A stretch of 64,000 nt of DNA from Candidatus Dechloromonas phosphoritropha (GTDB taxonomy: Bacteria; Pseudomonadota; Gammaproteobacteria; Burkholderiales; Rhodocyclaceae): contig JADKGN010000001.1 of NCBI GenBank assembly GCA_016722705.1, forward strand, positions 1,028,657 to 1,092,656. The letters are read 5' to 3'. The notes below the pieces were generated by a model, which saw only the letters and a program-made list of their open reading frames with translations, was not told where the DNA came from and did no database searches. The translations under genes were made by a program, and so were the position numbers. Numbering within the stretch: position 1 is the stretch's first letter; the number at the start of each line of letters is the position of its first letter. Below, in pieces: positions 9,711 to 17,388 of the stretch.

Positions 9711-10316
9711 TCAGGTGGCAATCCACCAGCCGGCGACGGCGACCCAGGCCAGCAAGATAGCGCCGGCCAGCGGCCGGGCCGAGCGGATGGCCTCGTCGGG
9801 CATTCCCTGCTTGCGGCCGTTCAGCATGGCGCGCACCAAGTTCTCGTCGTGCATCAGACTCCCGGACAGGACGCCGGCGACGTGGATGAAGACCACGGTG
9901 AGCATCGCGACAGCCAGTCCTTCGTGCAGTGCTTCAAGAAAGTCGCCGCCGAGGTCGTTGTAGTTCGCCCAGCCTGAGAAACCGGTCAGGATGGCAAGGC
10001 CGAGCAGCAGCACGATGGCCCAACCACCGGCCGGATTGTGGCCGACATGGTGGGCCGGCTCCAGCTTGAGCAGGCTGACGACGTAATCCTTGACGGCGCC
10101 GGGACCGCGCACGAAATCGACAAAGCGCGCATAGCGGCTGCCGATGAAGCCCCAGGGCAGGCGGAATATGGCGACCGCAAACACCGTGGCGCCGGCGACG
10201 AGATGAACGAGGCGAAAGGTTTCGCTGTCGCCGGTCAACCAGGCCACAATAAAGCCGGCGACCATCAGCCAGTGGCCGAGGCGAACTGGCCAGTCCCAGA
10301 CGAGTATTTTTTGCAT
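9711..10316 (-). CDS. Cytochrome b561-type di-heme membrane protein
   Basis: 201-residue integral membrane protein of the bacterial cytochrome b561 / Ni-Fe hydrogenase b-subunit group. It opens with VWDWPVRLGHWLM, where the His is a likely heme ligand; another His-bearing helix follows (RLVHLVAGATVFAVAIFRLPWGFIG has the conserved pattern) and a late pair appears in LHEGLAVAMLTVVFIHVAGV. Four or so hydrophobic helices are visible. It is the membrane partner of the two soluble cytochromes encoded just upstream, 3 bp away, and probably exchanges electrons between the quinone pool and the periplasmic c-type cytochromes. Confidence 0.87.
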   Translation of the reverse strand: MQKILVWDWPVRLGHWLMVAGFIVAWLTGDSETFRLVHLVAGATVFAVAIFRLPWGFIGSRYARFVDFVRGPGAVKDYVVSLLKLEPAHHVGHNPAGGWAIVLLLGLAILTGFSGWANYNDLGGDFLEALHEGLAVAMLTVVFIHVAGVLSGSLMHDENLVRAMLNGRKQGMPDEAIRSARPLAGAILLAWVAVAGWWIAT

Positions 10317-10319
10317 GGC

Positions 10320-10781
10320 CTACCTCCGCAATTCCGGAATGAGAATGTCGTGCTCGCTGTAGTTGCCCTCGGCCGCGCCGCGATGACAGGCTTCGCAATT
10401 GGCCACCGATTTGACACGCGGGTCCTTCCAGTATTTCGCTGAAATTTTGCAGTGCTTGCGGACGAAGCGCGCGGTCTGGCTGATGCGGGGCGGTTCGCCG
10501 GCGCTTCCGAGTTTGCCGGCGTTGCCTGCGTTGCGCTCGAGGAAGCTGGCGATTTCCTGCCCTGCAGGACTGTCGACCGCGGCATCCGTGCCGAAGTGCT
10601 CCTTCAGGCCGGCCATCGTTCGCCGCCAGTCGTTCGCCGAAAGCAGCGCCGGTTGATAGGCCATGTGGCAACTGGCGCATTCGGCCTGGTAGCTGGCTGG
10701 CGCGTTTGCCGGGAGCGGCACCCGGTCGGCGAGCGCCGGGAGGGCGGCGCCGAGGATAAAGGTGATGGCGATGCGTTTCAT
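10320..10781 (-). CDS. Diheme cytochrome c (DHC-type)
   Basis: 153-residue secreted protein. A signal peptide (MKRIAITFILGAALPALA) precedes the mature chain. Two heme c attachment motifs are present, CASCH near residue 36 and CEACH near residue 129. Spacing and length fit the diheme cytochrome c that in Rhodobacter and relatives is encoded next to the oxygen-binding cytochrome SHP and a cytochrome b. It is expected in the periplasm as the electron donor to SHP. The gene starts 1 bp after the DUF1924/SHP stop, so the two are translationally close. Confidence 0.88.
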   Translation of the reverse strand: MKRIAITFILGAALPALADRVPLPANAPASYQAECASCHMAYQPALLSANDWRRTMAGLKEHFGTDAAVDSPAGQEIASFLERNAGNAGKLGSAGEPPRISQTARFVRKHCKISAKYWKDPRVKSVANCEACHRGAAEGNYSEHDILIPELRR

Positions 10782-10782
10782 G

Positions 10783-11187
10783 TCAGCGTACCTCGCTCAT
10801 ATAGGTGACGAAATCGGCCTTCTCGGCCGGCGTGCAGTCGCGCCCGATGACTTCCCGGCAATTGCGGCCGAACCATTTTTCGACCTTGGTCGGGTCGCTG
10901 AAGCGCTGGCCATTGGCGGCCACCGCCAGCGGACGGATCGCCTTGCCGGTGACAACATGCTGACCGGCGTTCAGTGGGCTGTCAGTATGGCAACTGGTGC
11001 ACGCCGGCATCTTGTCGTTGTTGGCGAAGCGCTGGCGGAAAAATGCATCGCCGCGTTTTGCGGAAGGCATGAAGCCAGCTTGCCGGGCGGCTGCCTCGGT
11101 GGAGTAGGTCTGGGCGATCTGTTGCGCCATTTCGGCGTGGGCGGCGATGCTGGCGAGCAGCAGGCACAGGGCTGGAAGGGTGCTCAC
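10783..11187 (-). CDS. SHP-like monoheme cytochrome c (DUF1924)
   Basis: Secreted c-type cytochrome with one CTSCH heme motif and the family ending (DCTPAEKADFVTYMSEVR). DUF1924 proteins include sphaeroides heme protein (SHP), a small cytochrome that can bind O2 or NO and is reduced by the neighbouring diheme cytochrome. The open frame begins with an ATG at 11211, but a GTG at 11187 is preferred: AAGGAG lies 7 nt upstream of it, and translation from there begins directly with a signal peptide (STLPALCLLLASIAAHA). It is the first gene of the cytochrome / two-component operon. Confidence 0.85.
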   Translation of the reverse strand: MSTLPALCLLLASIAAHAEMAQQIAQTYSTEAAARQAGFMPSAKRGDAFFRQRFANNDKMPACTSCHTDSPLNAGQHVVTGKAIRPLAVAANGQRFSDPTKVEKWFGRNCREVIGRDCTPAEKADFVTYMSEVR

Positions 11188-11257
11188 AGTCGTTCTCCTT
11201 GTCGTGTTCATGGAGAAGGAGTGTAGAGAGCCAGCCTTAACGCCGCCTTATGAGTAG

Positions 11258-11274
11258 CTTAAGGAAGTATTAAC
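11258..11274 (-). promoter_or_regulatory. Candidate response-regulator box (TTAA-N7-TTAA)
   Basis: On the minus strand the sequence GTTAATACTTCCTTAAG has two TTAA half-sites separated by 7 bp, the spacing of PmrA/QseB-type direct-repeat boxes. A further TTAA lies nearby at 11237-11240. It sits about 70-85 bp upstream of the DUF1924 start and overlaps the MFS stop codon. The matching regulator type is encoded in the same operon. This is a motif match only. Confidence 0.5.
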
Positions 11275-12443
11275 CGAGAATTCGCCCGCCGCCAGAGGGG
11301 ATAAAGCCCGAGCAGCCCCAGCAGCGGCCCGGGCAGAAGAAGCCATGCGATGTGGATGCCCCAGTCGCCGATCCAGGCTGTGCCGAGATGGATTGAAATC
11401 GTCGTGATGGCAAAGCCGATCGAGTTCTGGATCGCCAGCGCGCTGCCGACGATCTCGGGTGGGCAGGCGCGTGCCGAAAGGGCAGAAAAATGCGGCGAAT
11501 CTGCAACCACACTGGCACCCCAGAGAAGCAGCAGGCTGATTTTTGTCCAGGCTGGCCACGCTTCGCTGAACGGAAAGAGTGCGCAGCACAGGGCGGAGAG
11601 TGCGAGCGCGGTGGCCGCGACGCGCGCACTGCCGATGCACTGGCTCCACCAGCCGCCGAGCACGCAACCGAGGGCGCCGATGCCGATGATCGCGAATGAC
11701 AGGCCGGACAGCGTCGCGCTGCCGGCGGCTGCCAGACCGCTCAGGAGCAACAGCGCCGGCACCAGCGTCCAGAAGGCGTAAATCTCCCACTGGTGGCCGA
11801 AGTAGCCGAGCGCCGAAGCGCGGAACTCGCGCACCGAAAAGGCGTAGAAGACGCGCCCGAGGCGCAGCGGCGGGGCATCGTGGCGTCGTTTCAGATGCGG
11901 CCCGTCACCGAGGTACAGGATCATCGCTGCGGCGATCAGCGCCAGCGCCGACGAAACGAGGATCGTCGCCTGCCACGACCAGCCGGCGCCGGCCAGGCGG
12001 ATGCCGTGGGGCAGCGCGGTGCCGAGGGTCAGCATGCCGACCAGTTGGGCGAGCGCCGCGCCGGCGCGTTCCGGCACCCAGCTGACGACCAGTTTCATGC
12101 CCAGTGGGTAGACGCCGGCCAGACACAGGCCGACCGCGAAACGCAGTGGAATGCCGCTCGCCATGTCGCTGGCGAACAACGCAAAGGCCGCATTGAACAG
12201 CGCACCGAGCAGTGCGCAAAGCGCGAAGATCCGGCTTGCCGCGTAGCGGTCCGCCAGCCCGGAGACGGCGAAACTCAGGGTGCCGAGAATGAAGCCGAAC
12301 TGGACGGCGTTGGTCAGCGTGCCGATTTCCGCCGGCGCGATGCCCCAGGTGCGAATCAGGTCATCGGCGGCGCTGTTGGCGGAAAACCACAGCGAAGTGC
12401 CGAACAGTTGTGCAATCACGATGACGGGAACGGGATTCTTCAT
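11259..12443 (-). CDS. Major facilitator superfamily transporter
   Basis: About 394 residues with 12 predicted hydrophobic segments. It has the N-terminal MFS look (IVIAQLFGTSLWFSANSAADDL) and the loop 2-3 signature in degenerate form (GLADRYAASR). Substrate cannot be told from sequence. The open frame extends to 12476, but MKNPVPVIVIAQ at 12443 begins right at the first helix; neither start has a good ribosome-binding site. It is followed after 71 bp by the cytochrome operon in the same direction, so some read-through is possible. Confidence 0.8.
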   Translation of the reverse strand: MKNPVPVIVIAQLFGTSLWFSANSAADDLIRTWGIAPAEIGTLTNAVQFGFILGTLSFAVSGLADRYAASRIFALCALLGALFNAAFALFASDMASGIPLRFAVGLCLAGVYPLGMKLVVSWVPERAGAALAQLVGMLTLGTALPHGIRLAGAGWSWQATILVSSALALIAAAMILYLGDGPHLKRRHDAPPLRLGRVFYAFSVREFRASALGYFGHQWEIYAFWTLVPALLLLSGLAAAGSATLSGLSFAIIGIGALGCVLGGWWSQCIGSARVAATALALSALCCALFPFSEAWPAWTKISLLLLWGASVVADSPHFSALSARACPPEIVGSALAIQNSIGFAITTISIHLGTAWIGDWGIHIAWLLLPGPLLGLLGLYPLWRRANSRLILP

Positions 12444-12656
12444 AGGCGGATCAGTTTGAGTCGCCCGAGCAAGCATACAGCAACCGTCGCTCGGCCGAGG
12501 CGCCGCAACCGGCGCGTGTCGAGCGCCGGCGCCAGCGATTCCGCCGCTTCAGCCATACCGACGGCAATGGGTGCGGTCAACGCCGAAAAGTTGCCCGAAT
12601 CGCCTGTGGTGACCGCGGCTCACGGATTATGGTGCCTGATAGCGCCGTTGAGCGGG
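12444..12656. other. Intergenic region left of the IS4 insertion
   Basis: About 210 bp between the MFS start and the IS4 target duplication. I see no convincing gene. It should contain the MFS promoter on the minus strand. It was originally continuous with the sequence upstream of the YkgJ-like gene at 14097, from which it is now separated by the insertion. Confidence 0.5.
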
Positions 12657-12666
12657 GCCGTGAACT

Positions 12667-14058
12667 CAATCCCCTTGACTTAGCGCGTTTGCATATTTTA
12701 CAGCCGCCGCGATAAGCCGGCCATGTCGGGGTAGAATTGGGTCTCGTAACGGATTGATATTTATAGGTTAAATATGCCGTCCTAAATATGTCAATGTGCT
12801 TTTCAGGCTTGCGGACTTCATTCAGAGCACAGCCTTTCGCGAAGCGGCTCGCCGTGATTCCCGGAATTTCACGCGCAGCCGTGGATTGCCCTTCACCGAT
12901 CTGATCGCTTTCCTGCTCAGCGGTGTGCGTGGGGCCGTGCAGGGCGAACTCGATGCGTTCTTCACGCTGCTGGCGCGGCGAACCCGCTTGTCTCGGGTGG
13001 TGACCGCCAGTGCGTTCTCGAAGGCGCGTAGCCGCCTCTATGCGAATGTCTTCGATCCGCTCAACACAGAGTTGCTGCGGCTGGTCGATGAAGCCCTTCC
13101 CGGTCAGCCGCTCTGGCAGGGATTGCGGGTTCTGGCCGCCGATGCCTCCAAGGTTCGCTTGACCTTGCTCAACGCGGAGGGCAAGCGGTGTGTGCGCGAG
13201 GCGACGCTGTTCGGCTTGTTTCGTCCGGGCATCGAGTTGTTCGATTCGCTGATCCTGCACAGCCCCCTGGTTGGTGAGCGGCAGATGCTGTTCGAGCGCC
13301 TGGACCGGATTGACCGCCACGACATGCTGCTGCTCGACCGCGGTTACCCGGGCGCGTGGCTGGTGGCCGCCTTGCTGCATCGGGAGATTCCCTTTTGCAT
13401 GCGCTGCGATTCGTCGTCGACCTTTGCCGCCATCACGCAGTTCATGCGCTCCGGCCAGGACGACACCGTGGTGACCCTGCCACCGCCGAATTGCCGGGAT
13501 GCCGTCGATTATGAGTGTCCCCGCCAGGCCTCGACCGTGCGCCTGATCCGCCAAGTGACACCCGCCGGTAAGGTGCGCGTGCTCATGACGTCCTTGCTCG
13601 ACAGTGCGCAGTATCCGGCGCCTGCATTCGCAGATCTCTATCATCGGCGCTGGCGCATCGAAGAGGCCTTCAAGCGCCTCAAGCATCGCCTGTCGCTTGA
13701 GCATACGTCTGGCTTGACCTGGCTCGCGGCCTGTCAGGACGTCGGCGCCAAGATGCTCTGCGACAACCTCAATGCGCTGGCGGTCTATCTGGCCACGGAG
13801 CACCTCATCGCCCCAGATTCGCCGTGGCGTATCAATCGCACCTTGGCTTTCTCGCATCTGCGCCGCCTGCTGCCCCAAGTGCTCACCGGTCGCCTTCGCT
13901 TGACCTCGCGCATCGTCGCCGCACTGTTCTCCGAGATTGTCCTGAACCTTCAAAAATTCATCCCCAACCGAAACCGACCGCGACCTATTCGACCCAAGCC
14001 ACACAAGTCTCATGCCTACAAAACCGCTCCATGACAAGATGCTAAGTCACGAGGATTG
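12667..14058 (+). mobile_element. IS4-family element, divergent copy (IS4-a)
   Basis: Ends CAATCCCCTTGACTTAGC and, as complement of the right end, CAATCCTCGTGACTTAGC. A perfect 10-bp target duplication GCCGTGAACT flanks it (12657-12666 and 14059-14068). It is related to, but clearly diverged from, the three near-identical IS4 copies at 22627, 37948 and 41302. Confidence 0.9.
12796..14034 (+). CDS. IS4-family transposase (IS4-a)
   Basis: 412-residue transposase beginning with GTG (LFRLADFIQ). DDE core visible: first Asp in LRVLAADASKVRL, second in LLLDRGYPGAWLV, and the YREK-type signature around LYHRRWRIEEAFKRLKHRL, with the catalytic Glu in IEEAFK. C-terminus is basic (NRNRPRPIRPKPHKSHAY). 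The gene is intact. Its N-terminus shows how the other three copies should begin, upstream of their apparent TTG starts. Confidence 0.9.
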   Translation: MLFRLADFIQSTAFREAARRDSRNFTRSRGLPFTDLIAFLLSGVRGAVQGELDAFFTLLARRTRLSRVVTASAFSKARSRLYANVFDPLNTELLRLVDEALPGQPLWQGLRVLAADASKVRLTLLNAEGKRCVREATLFGLFRPGIELFDSLILHSPLVGERQMLFERLDRIDRHDMLLLDRGYPGAWLVAALLHREIPFCMRCDSSSTFAAITQFMRSGQDDTVVTLPPPNCRDAVDYECPRQASTVRLIRQVTPAGKVRVLMTSLLDSAQYPAPAFADLYHRRWRIEEAFKRLKHRLSLEHTSGLTWLAACQDVGAKMLCDNLNALAVYLATEHLIAPDSPWRINRTLAFSHLRRLLPQVLTGRLRLTSRIVAALFSEIVLNLQKFIPNRNRPRPIRPKPHKSHAYKTAP

Positions 14059-14096
14059 GCCGTGAACTGCCCGAACGGATAAGGTGCTGTGGGACA

Positions 14097-14420
14097 ATGT
14101 CACGCATGGATACTAATATTGCAACGGACGGTGGCGCGGCCATCTCATGTGCCTCCTGCGCAGCCTGCTGCTGCCGGCTGGAAGTCCTGCTGGCCGGCGA
14201 AGACAACGTCCCGGCGCGCTTCGTGGTCGAGGATCGATGGGGCGGCTCGGTAATGCGCCGCCTTGCCGATGGCTGGTGTGCCGCCGTCGACCGCAACACC
14301 ATGCGCTGCGTCATCTACGAACGCCGCCCGGATGTCTGTCGTGAGTACCGGATGGGGGATGCTGACTGTATCGTCGAACGGCGCCTGTTCTTCGCCCAAG
14401 ATACGGATGATCACGCTTGA
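14097..14420 (+). CDS. YkgJ-family cysteine-cluster protein
   Basis: 107-residue protein with an N-terminal CASCAACCCRLE cluster and later cysteines (WCAAVDRNTMRCVIY, RRPDVCREYRMGDADC). This layout matches the YkgJ/UPF0153 family of putative zinc- or iron-chelating proteins of unknown function. A second in-frame ATG three codons on (MDTNIAT) is an equally good start. The IS4-a insertion lies 38 bp upstream, so the native promoter is probably separated from the gene. Confidence 0.8.
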   Translation: MSRMDTNIATDGGAAISCASCAACCCRLEVLLAGEDNVPARFVVEDRWGGSVMRRLADGWCAAVDRNTMRCVIYERRPDVCREYRMGDADCIVERRLFFAQDTDDHA

Positions 14421-14669
14421 AGCCGGACGGCCACGCTCCTGAAAGATCAAACGACGCATTTTTCTTGCGCTCGATGCCTCCTGCCATGCTGGCACGGAGC
14501 GGGGTACGGCGATTCGGATAGTCGGCCCGCAAAGCCCGGTACGGCCGCCTTGTGATGGTCTTGGAGTGTGCGACAGGAGCGGCAGGCCAGCCACCTGAGA
14601 GAATTGTCAGCACTTGGAGAGTGGCGCGTCAGTTGGCATTAAAGCCGCGCCGACCTTCTTTCGATGGGC
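14421..14669. other. Gene-poor stretch between YkgJ-like gene and IS30
   Basis: About 250 bp with only antisense or short open frames and no recognisable product. It may hold remnants of a gene lost when the IS30 element and the hsdR fragment came together. Confidence 0.4.
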
Positions 14670-14673
14670 GGAT

Positions 14674-15642
14674 TCAACTCTGAAATGCAACAGGGTAATG
14701 ACGGGAGTGTAGCTGACTCATGAAGAGGTCGTGAGGTGTATTGTAGTCAAGGCATTTTCGAGGTCGGTGATTGAGACGGAGCCTGGCAAGTCCGATATTT
14801 TTTTCGGAGATGCCATCAAAGCTCATTTTCTTGGGGAAGAACTGCCGAATGAGGCCGTTCATATTCTCGTTGGCCCCGCGTTCCCAAGAAGCATAGGGGT
14901 GGGCGAAGTAGCAATCAGCCTGGAGTTGCTCGGCAAATCGCTGATGCTGAGCAAACTCCTTCCCGTTATCCGTCGTCAGTGTGTGGACAGCGTTCGCGAA
15001 AGGCGTCAGCAGGGAAATCATCGCATCTGAGACAGCCTGTGTGGTCTTGGCTGGCACATGGGCGATGAGGGTGTAGCGAGAGATGCGTTCGTTGAGCGTG
15101 ACCAGCGCCTGATGCTGGCCGGCACCGATCACCAAGTCAGCCTCCCAGTCGCCAAAGCGTTCACGGCAATTCGCGATGGCGGGGCGTAAGTCAATGGACA
15201 CCTGATTGGGAATGGTTTCACGTCGTTCGCGGCCACCGTAGCGTTTTCGACGAGCCTTCTGGCAGCGCAATTTGCGATGTAAAGTGCCACCCGCTCGCTT
15301 GTCAGTATAGATGCACTTATGACTGACACTCGGTTTATCGTTGGTCTTCAGGTAACCCGATATGTGCTCAGGGCTCCAGGTTTCCGCCAACTGGGTCTCG
15401 ACAAAAATCCATGTCAGATCTGCAATGCGCGGACCGTTCTCAGAGGCCCGCATGCGGGCCTCTGAGAACGCATGGGCCTGCTTTGGCCGATAACCACGCT
15501 AACCACGATTGCGTGTCATCTCACGGCTAATCGTCGATTTATGTCGATTCATCAACCGGGCTATGCTACTTCGGTCATGTTCTGCCTTGGCAAGGATGGC
15601 AATCTGGTAACGTTCGTTCCGGGTGAGCTGCGTGTAACTCAT
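14674..15642 (-). pseudogene. IS30-family transposase with one in-frame amber codon
   Basis: The frame begins at 15642 (MSYTQLTRNERYQIAILAK) with the IS30 helix-turn-helix (SSIARLMNRHKSTISREM). At 15499-15501 a TAG replaces what is normally a leucine codon (NRG-stop-RGYRPKQAH), a single TTG-to-TAG change. The frame then resumes to the end with the rve core: first Asp in FGDWEADLVIG, second in LTTDNGKEFAQH, Glu in SWERGANENMNGLIRQFFPK. Ribosomes could restart at an ATG at 15453, giving a protein without the DNA-binding domain. Confidence 0.85.
15436..15469. repeat. Perfect 34-bp palindrome inside IS30 transposase
   Basis: A self-complementary sequence with 17-bp arms (GTTCTCAGAGGCCCGCA and its exact complement) lies in the coding part that follows the helix-turn-helix. 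It encodes a normal-looking family segment (AFSEARMRASENG), so it is not obviously an insertion. It could form a hairpin in single-stranded DNA or mRNA. Confidence 0.85.
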
Positions 15643-15741
15643 GTTGGGCAACTTTGACTTAGCGGTCGAGGGGCTCGGATGCTACTGCATCTCGCCCACC
15701 CAACCTGTTAAACATCAGAGTTGCACTTCGGTTTTGAATCC

Positions 15742-16715
15742 GCGCCCGGGGAAAACGCGGTTGGCGCGGGCGATGGTCTGCATCAACGTGTGGTTGCGCA
15801 TCGGCTTGTCGAGATATATCGTCGAGCAGCTCGGCGCATCAAAGCCAGTCAGCCACATGGCGCAGACGAAGACCAGGCGCAGCGGGTCTTCGGTGTCCTT
15901 GAACTTCTCTTCGAGGCCCGGCTGCGACTCGTTCATCCACCTGCGGTGCGGCGCGATGTCGAGGCCCCGCGCCTGCATCTGGGCGATTTCGTTCTGCCCC
16001 GGCGAGACGATCAGCGCCATGTCGGTCGTCGTCAGCACCGAAAGACGCTGTTTCAGTTCGGCCATCCGCAAGTCGCGCCGCGCCTGCTCGGATGTCATGC
16101 CGCCGCCCGGTTGATAGTGCAGCTCGCCCAGTTCCTTCCGCACCCGTTCCGTTTCCACCGCCCAATACACCCTCACCTTGTCGTGCATCTTGAGCGCGGT
16201 GGCCTTGTCGATCGACACCACCAGCGCCTTGCCGACAAAGCCGCGACCGAGGAAGTGCCGCACGATGTCCTGCGCCACGGCTTCCAGCCGGTCGGCGCGG
16301 GTGATCAGGTGGTACTGGCGCGCCAACTCGCGTTCGAGTTTGCCCTCCTGCTCAGGGTCGAGTTCGGCGTCCTCGATCAGCCGGTAGATGTCCTCGTTGA
16401 GGTCCGGGTTGATGAGCTGCAATTCCGGCGTGCGGTTCTCGTAGAACAACGGCACGGTGGCGCCGTCTTCGATCGACTGCTGGAAGTCGTAAATCGACAC
16501 GTAGTCGCCGAAGAGCTCCCTGGTGCGTTCCTCACCGGCGATCAGCGGCGTTCCGGTAAAGGCGAGGAACATCGCCTTGGGCAGGGCGGCGCGCATGTTG
16601 AGCGCCAGCGTGTCGTACTGGCTGCCGTGCGCCTCGTCAGTCAGCACAATGACGTCGGTGCGGTCACAGAGCAGCTCCGGCGTCTGGAATTTATGCACCA
16701 GCGTAAAGACATAGG
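15742..16715 (-). pseudogene. hsdR: Type I restriction enzyme HsdR, internal fragment
   Basis: About 325 codons of the motor/translocase part of a type I restriction endonuclease R subunit. Visible are the Walker B / DEAD-like box VLTDEAHGSQ, motif III AFTGTPL, and later helicase motifs (LVFVCAMWLTGFDAPS and QTIARANRVFPG). The nuclease domain and Walker A at the N-terminus are missing, cut by an IS5 remnant at about 16716, and the C-terminus is cut by IS30-1, which adds six foreign codons (FKTEVQL). No hsdM or hsdS is in the window. It cannot encode a working enzyme. Confidence 0.88.
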
Positions 16716-17152
16716 GAACCGCTGATCAATTCACCTAAAAATGCTGAGAAGTGAAGTCTTTTACGAAACTATCTGGCTGCAAGCCCGAAAAAAAATGATA
16801 TCGCCCACTATTCGGAGCATTTCTGACCTTCAGGACGCAACTTGGCTGTCCGCGAATAACCAGCGGCGGGTGAGCACCAGATTTGCCATGGCAAACAGCG
16901 AGAACAGCTGCGCCGTATTCTTGACCAATCCCCTATAACGCGTCTGGCGATGTTTGAAGAGGTTCTTCACGACATGGAAGGGATGTTCAACCTTGGCCCC
17001 GATGCTGGCTTTGGTGTGTTCAAGTTGCGCAACCAACCGGCCCAGCTCCGTTCCTTCCAGAAGTTTGCGTTTGCACGGTTTCATGGCAACGTGCCATTCA
17101 ACTTCGCTCCCCTGGCTTTCCTCGCGCTTCTCAACCCTCTGGTAGCCGCCGA
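16716..17152 (-). pseudogene. IS5-family element, 3' fragment
   Basis: The end near 16716 reads AGGGAACCGCTGATCAATTC, an IS5-type terminus. On the minus strand from about 17150 to 16830 runs the C-terminal part of an IS5-family transposase (VAQLEHTKASIGAKVEHPFH, then KTRYRGL-like and LVLTRRWLF segments). The 5' half of the transposase and the other end are missing where a phage-type fragment begins at about 17153. Confidence 0.75.
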
Positions 17153-17239
17153 ATGCAAAATCTATTCAGTGGCAATACGTTCTGGGAAGACTACATCGTG
17201 AACAACGACGACAGTGAGTACGGATTCAATCTTGAGTAA
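17153..17239 (+). pseudogene. 3' end of an unknown gene (last 28 codons)
   Basis: A short open tail (ending DDSEYGFNLE) directly after the IS5 fragment and directly before a transcription terminator. Its upstream part was removed by the IS5-associated rearrangement. It probably belonged to the host locus or prophage that continues to the right. I cannot assign a function. Confidence 0.35.
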
Positions 17240-17259
17240 CCATCGCCATCCCGCCTAAC

Positions 17260-17290
17260 TCCGCACAACTGCCCTCGGGCGGTTTTTTGC
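17260..17290 (+). terminator. Rho-independent terminator
   Basis: A GC-rich stem (CTGCCC-TC-GGGCGG) followed by TTTTTT, about 20-50 bp after the short 3' gene fragment. Orientation fits termination of rightward transcription. Confidence 0.6.
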
Positions 17291-17323
17291 TTTCTAGACC
17301 CCCAATTTTCTCGTTTTTGTTGT

Positions 17324-17367
17324 GCCCGTACACAAGCCCGTACATGGCGGTGGCGGACGCCCGTACA
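17324..17367. repeat. Three copies of GCCCGTACA
   Basis: The 9-mer GCCCGTACA occurs at 17324, 17336 and 17359, spaced 12 and 23 bp. In the uninterrupted locus it lies just upstream of the AlpA-like gene at 18940, so it may be an operator or recombinase-binding cluster. No partner site elsewhere in the window was found by eye. Confidence 0.5.
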
Positions 17368-17388
17368 CCACGAATCCGACACTGATCT

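Larger units (their letters stand above)
14670..15741 (-). mobile_element. IS30-family element (copy IS30-1)
   Basis: The outer ends are related inverted repeats: GGATTCAACTCTGAAATGC on the left and, as complement, GGATTCAAAACCGAAGTGC on the right. The transposase gene on the minus strand spans nearly the whole length but carries one nonsense codon. It separates the hsdR fragment from the sequence on its left. At most a 2-bp duplication (GC) is visible. Confidence 0.82.

Noticed and set aside
11793..12683. 296-codon plus-strand frame over the MFS transporter
   Set aside because: Antisense shadow of a clear membrane protein; no start context or homology.
12577..14037. 486-codon minus-strand frame over the IS4-a transposase
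   Set aside because: Antisense to an intact transposase with recognisable DDE motifs, and it crosses the IS border.
17324..17367. Possible CRISPR array from repeated GCCCGTACA
   Set aside because: The repeats are only 9 bp with unequal spacing and no cas genes are in the window; elsewhere no regular repeat-spacer pattern is visible.
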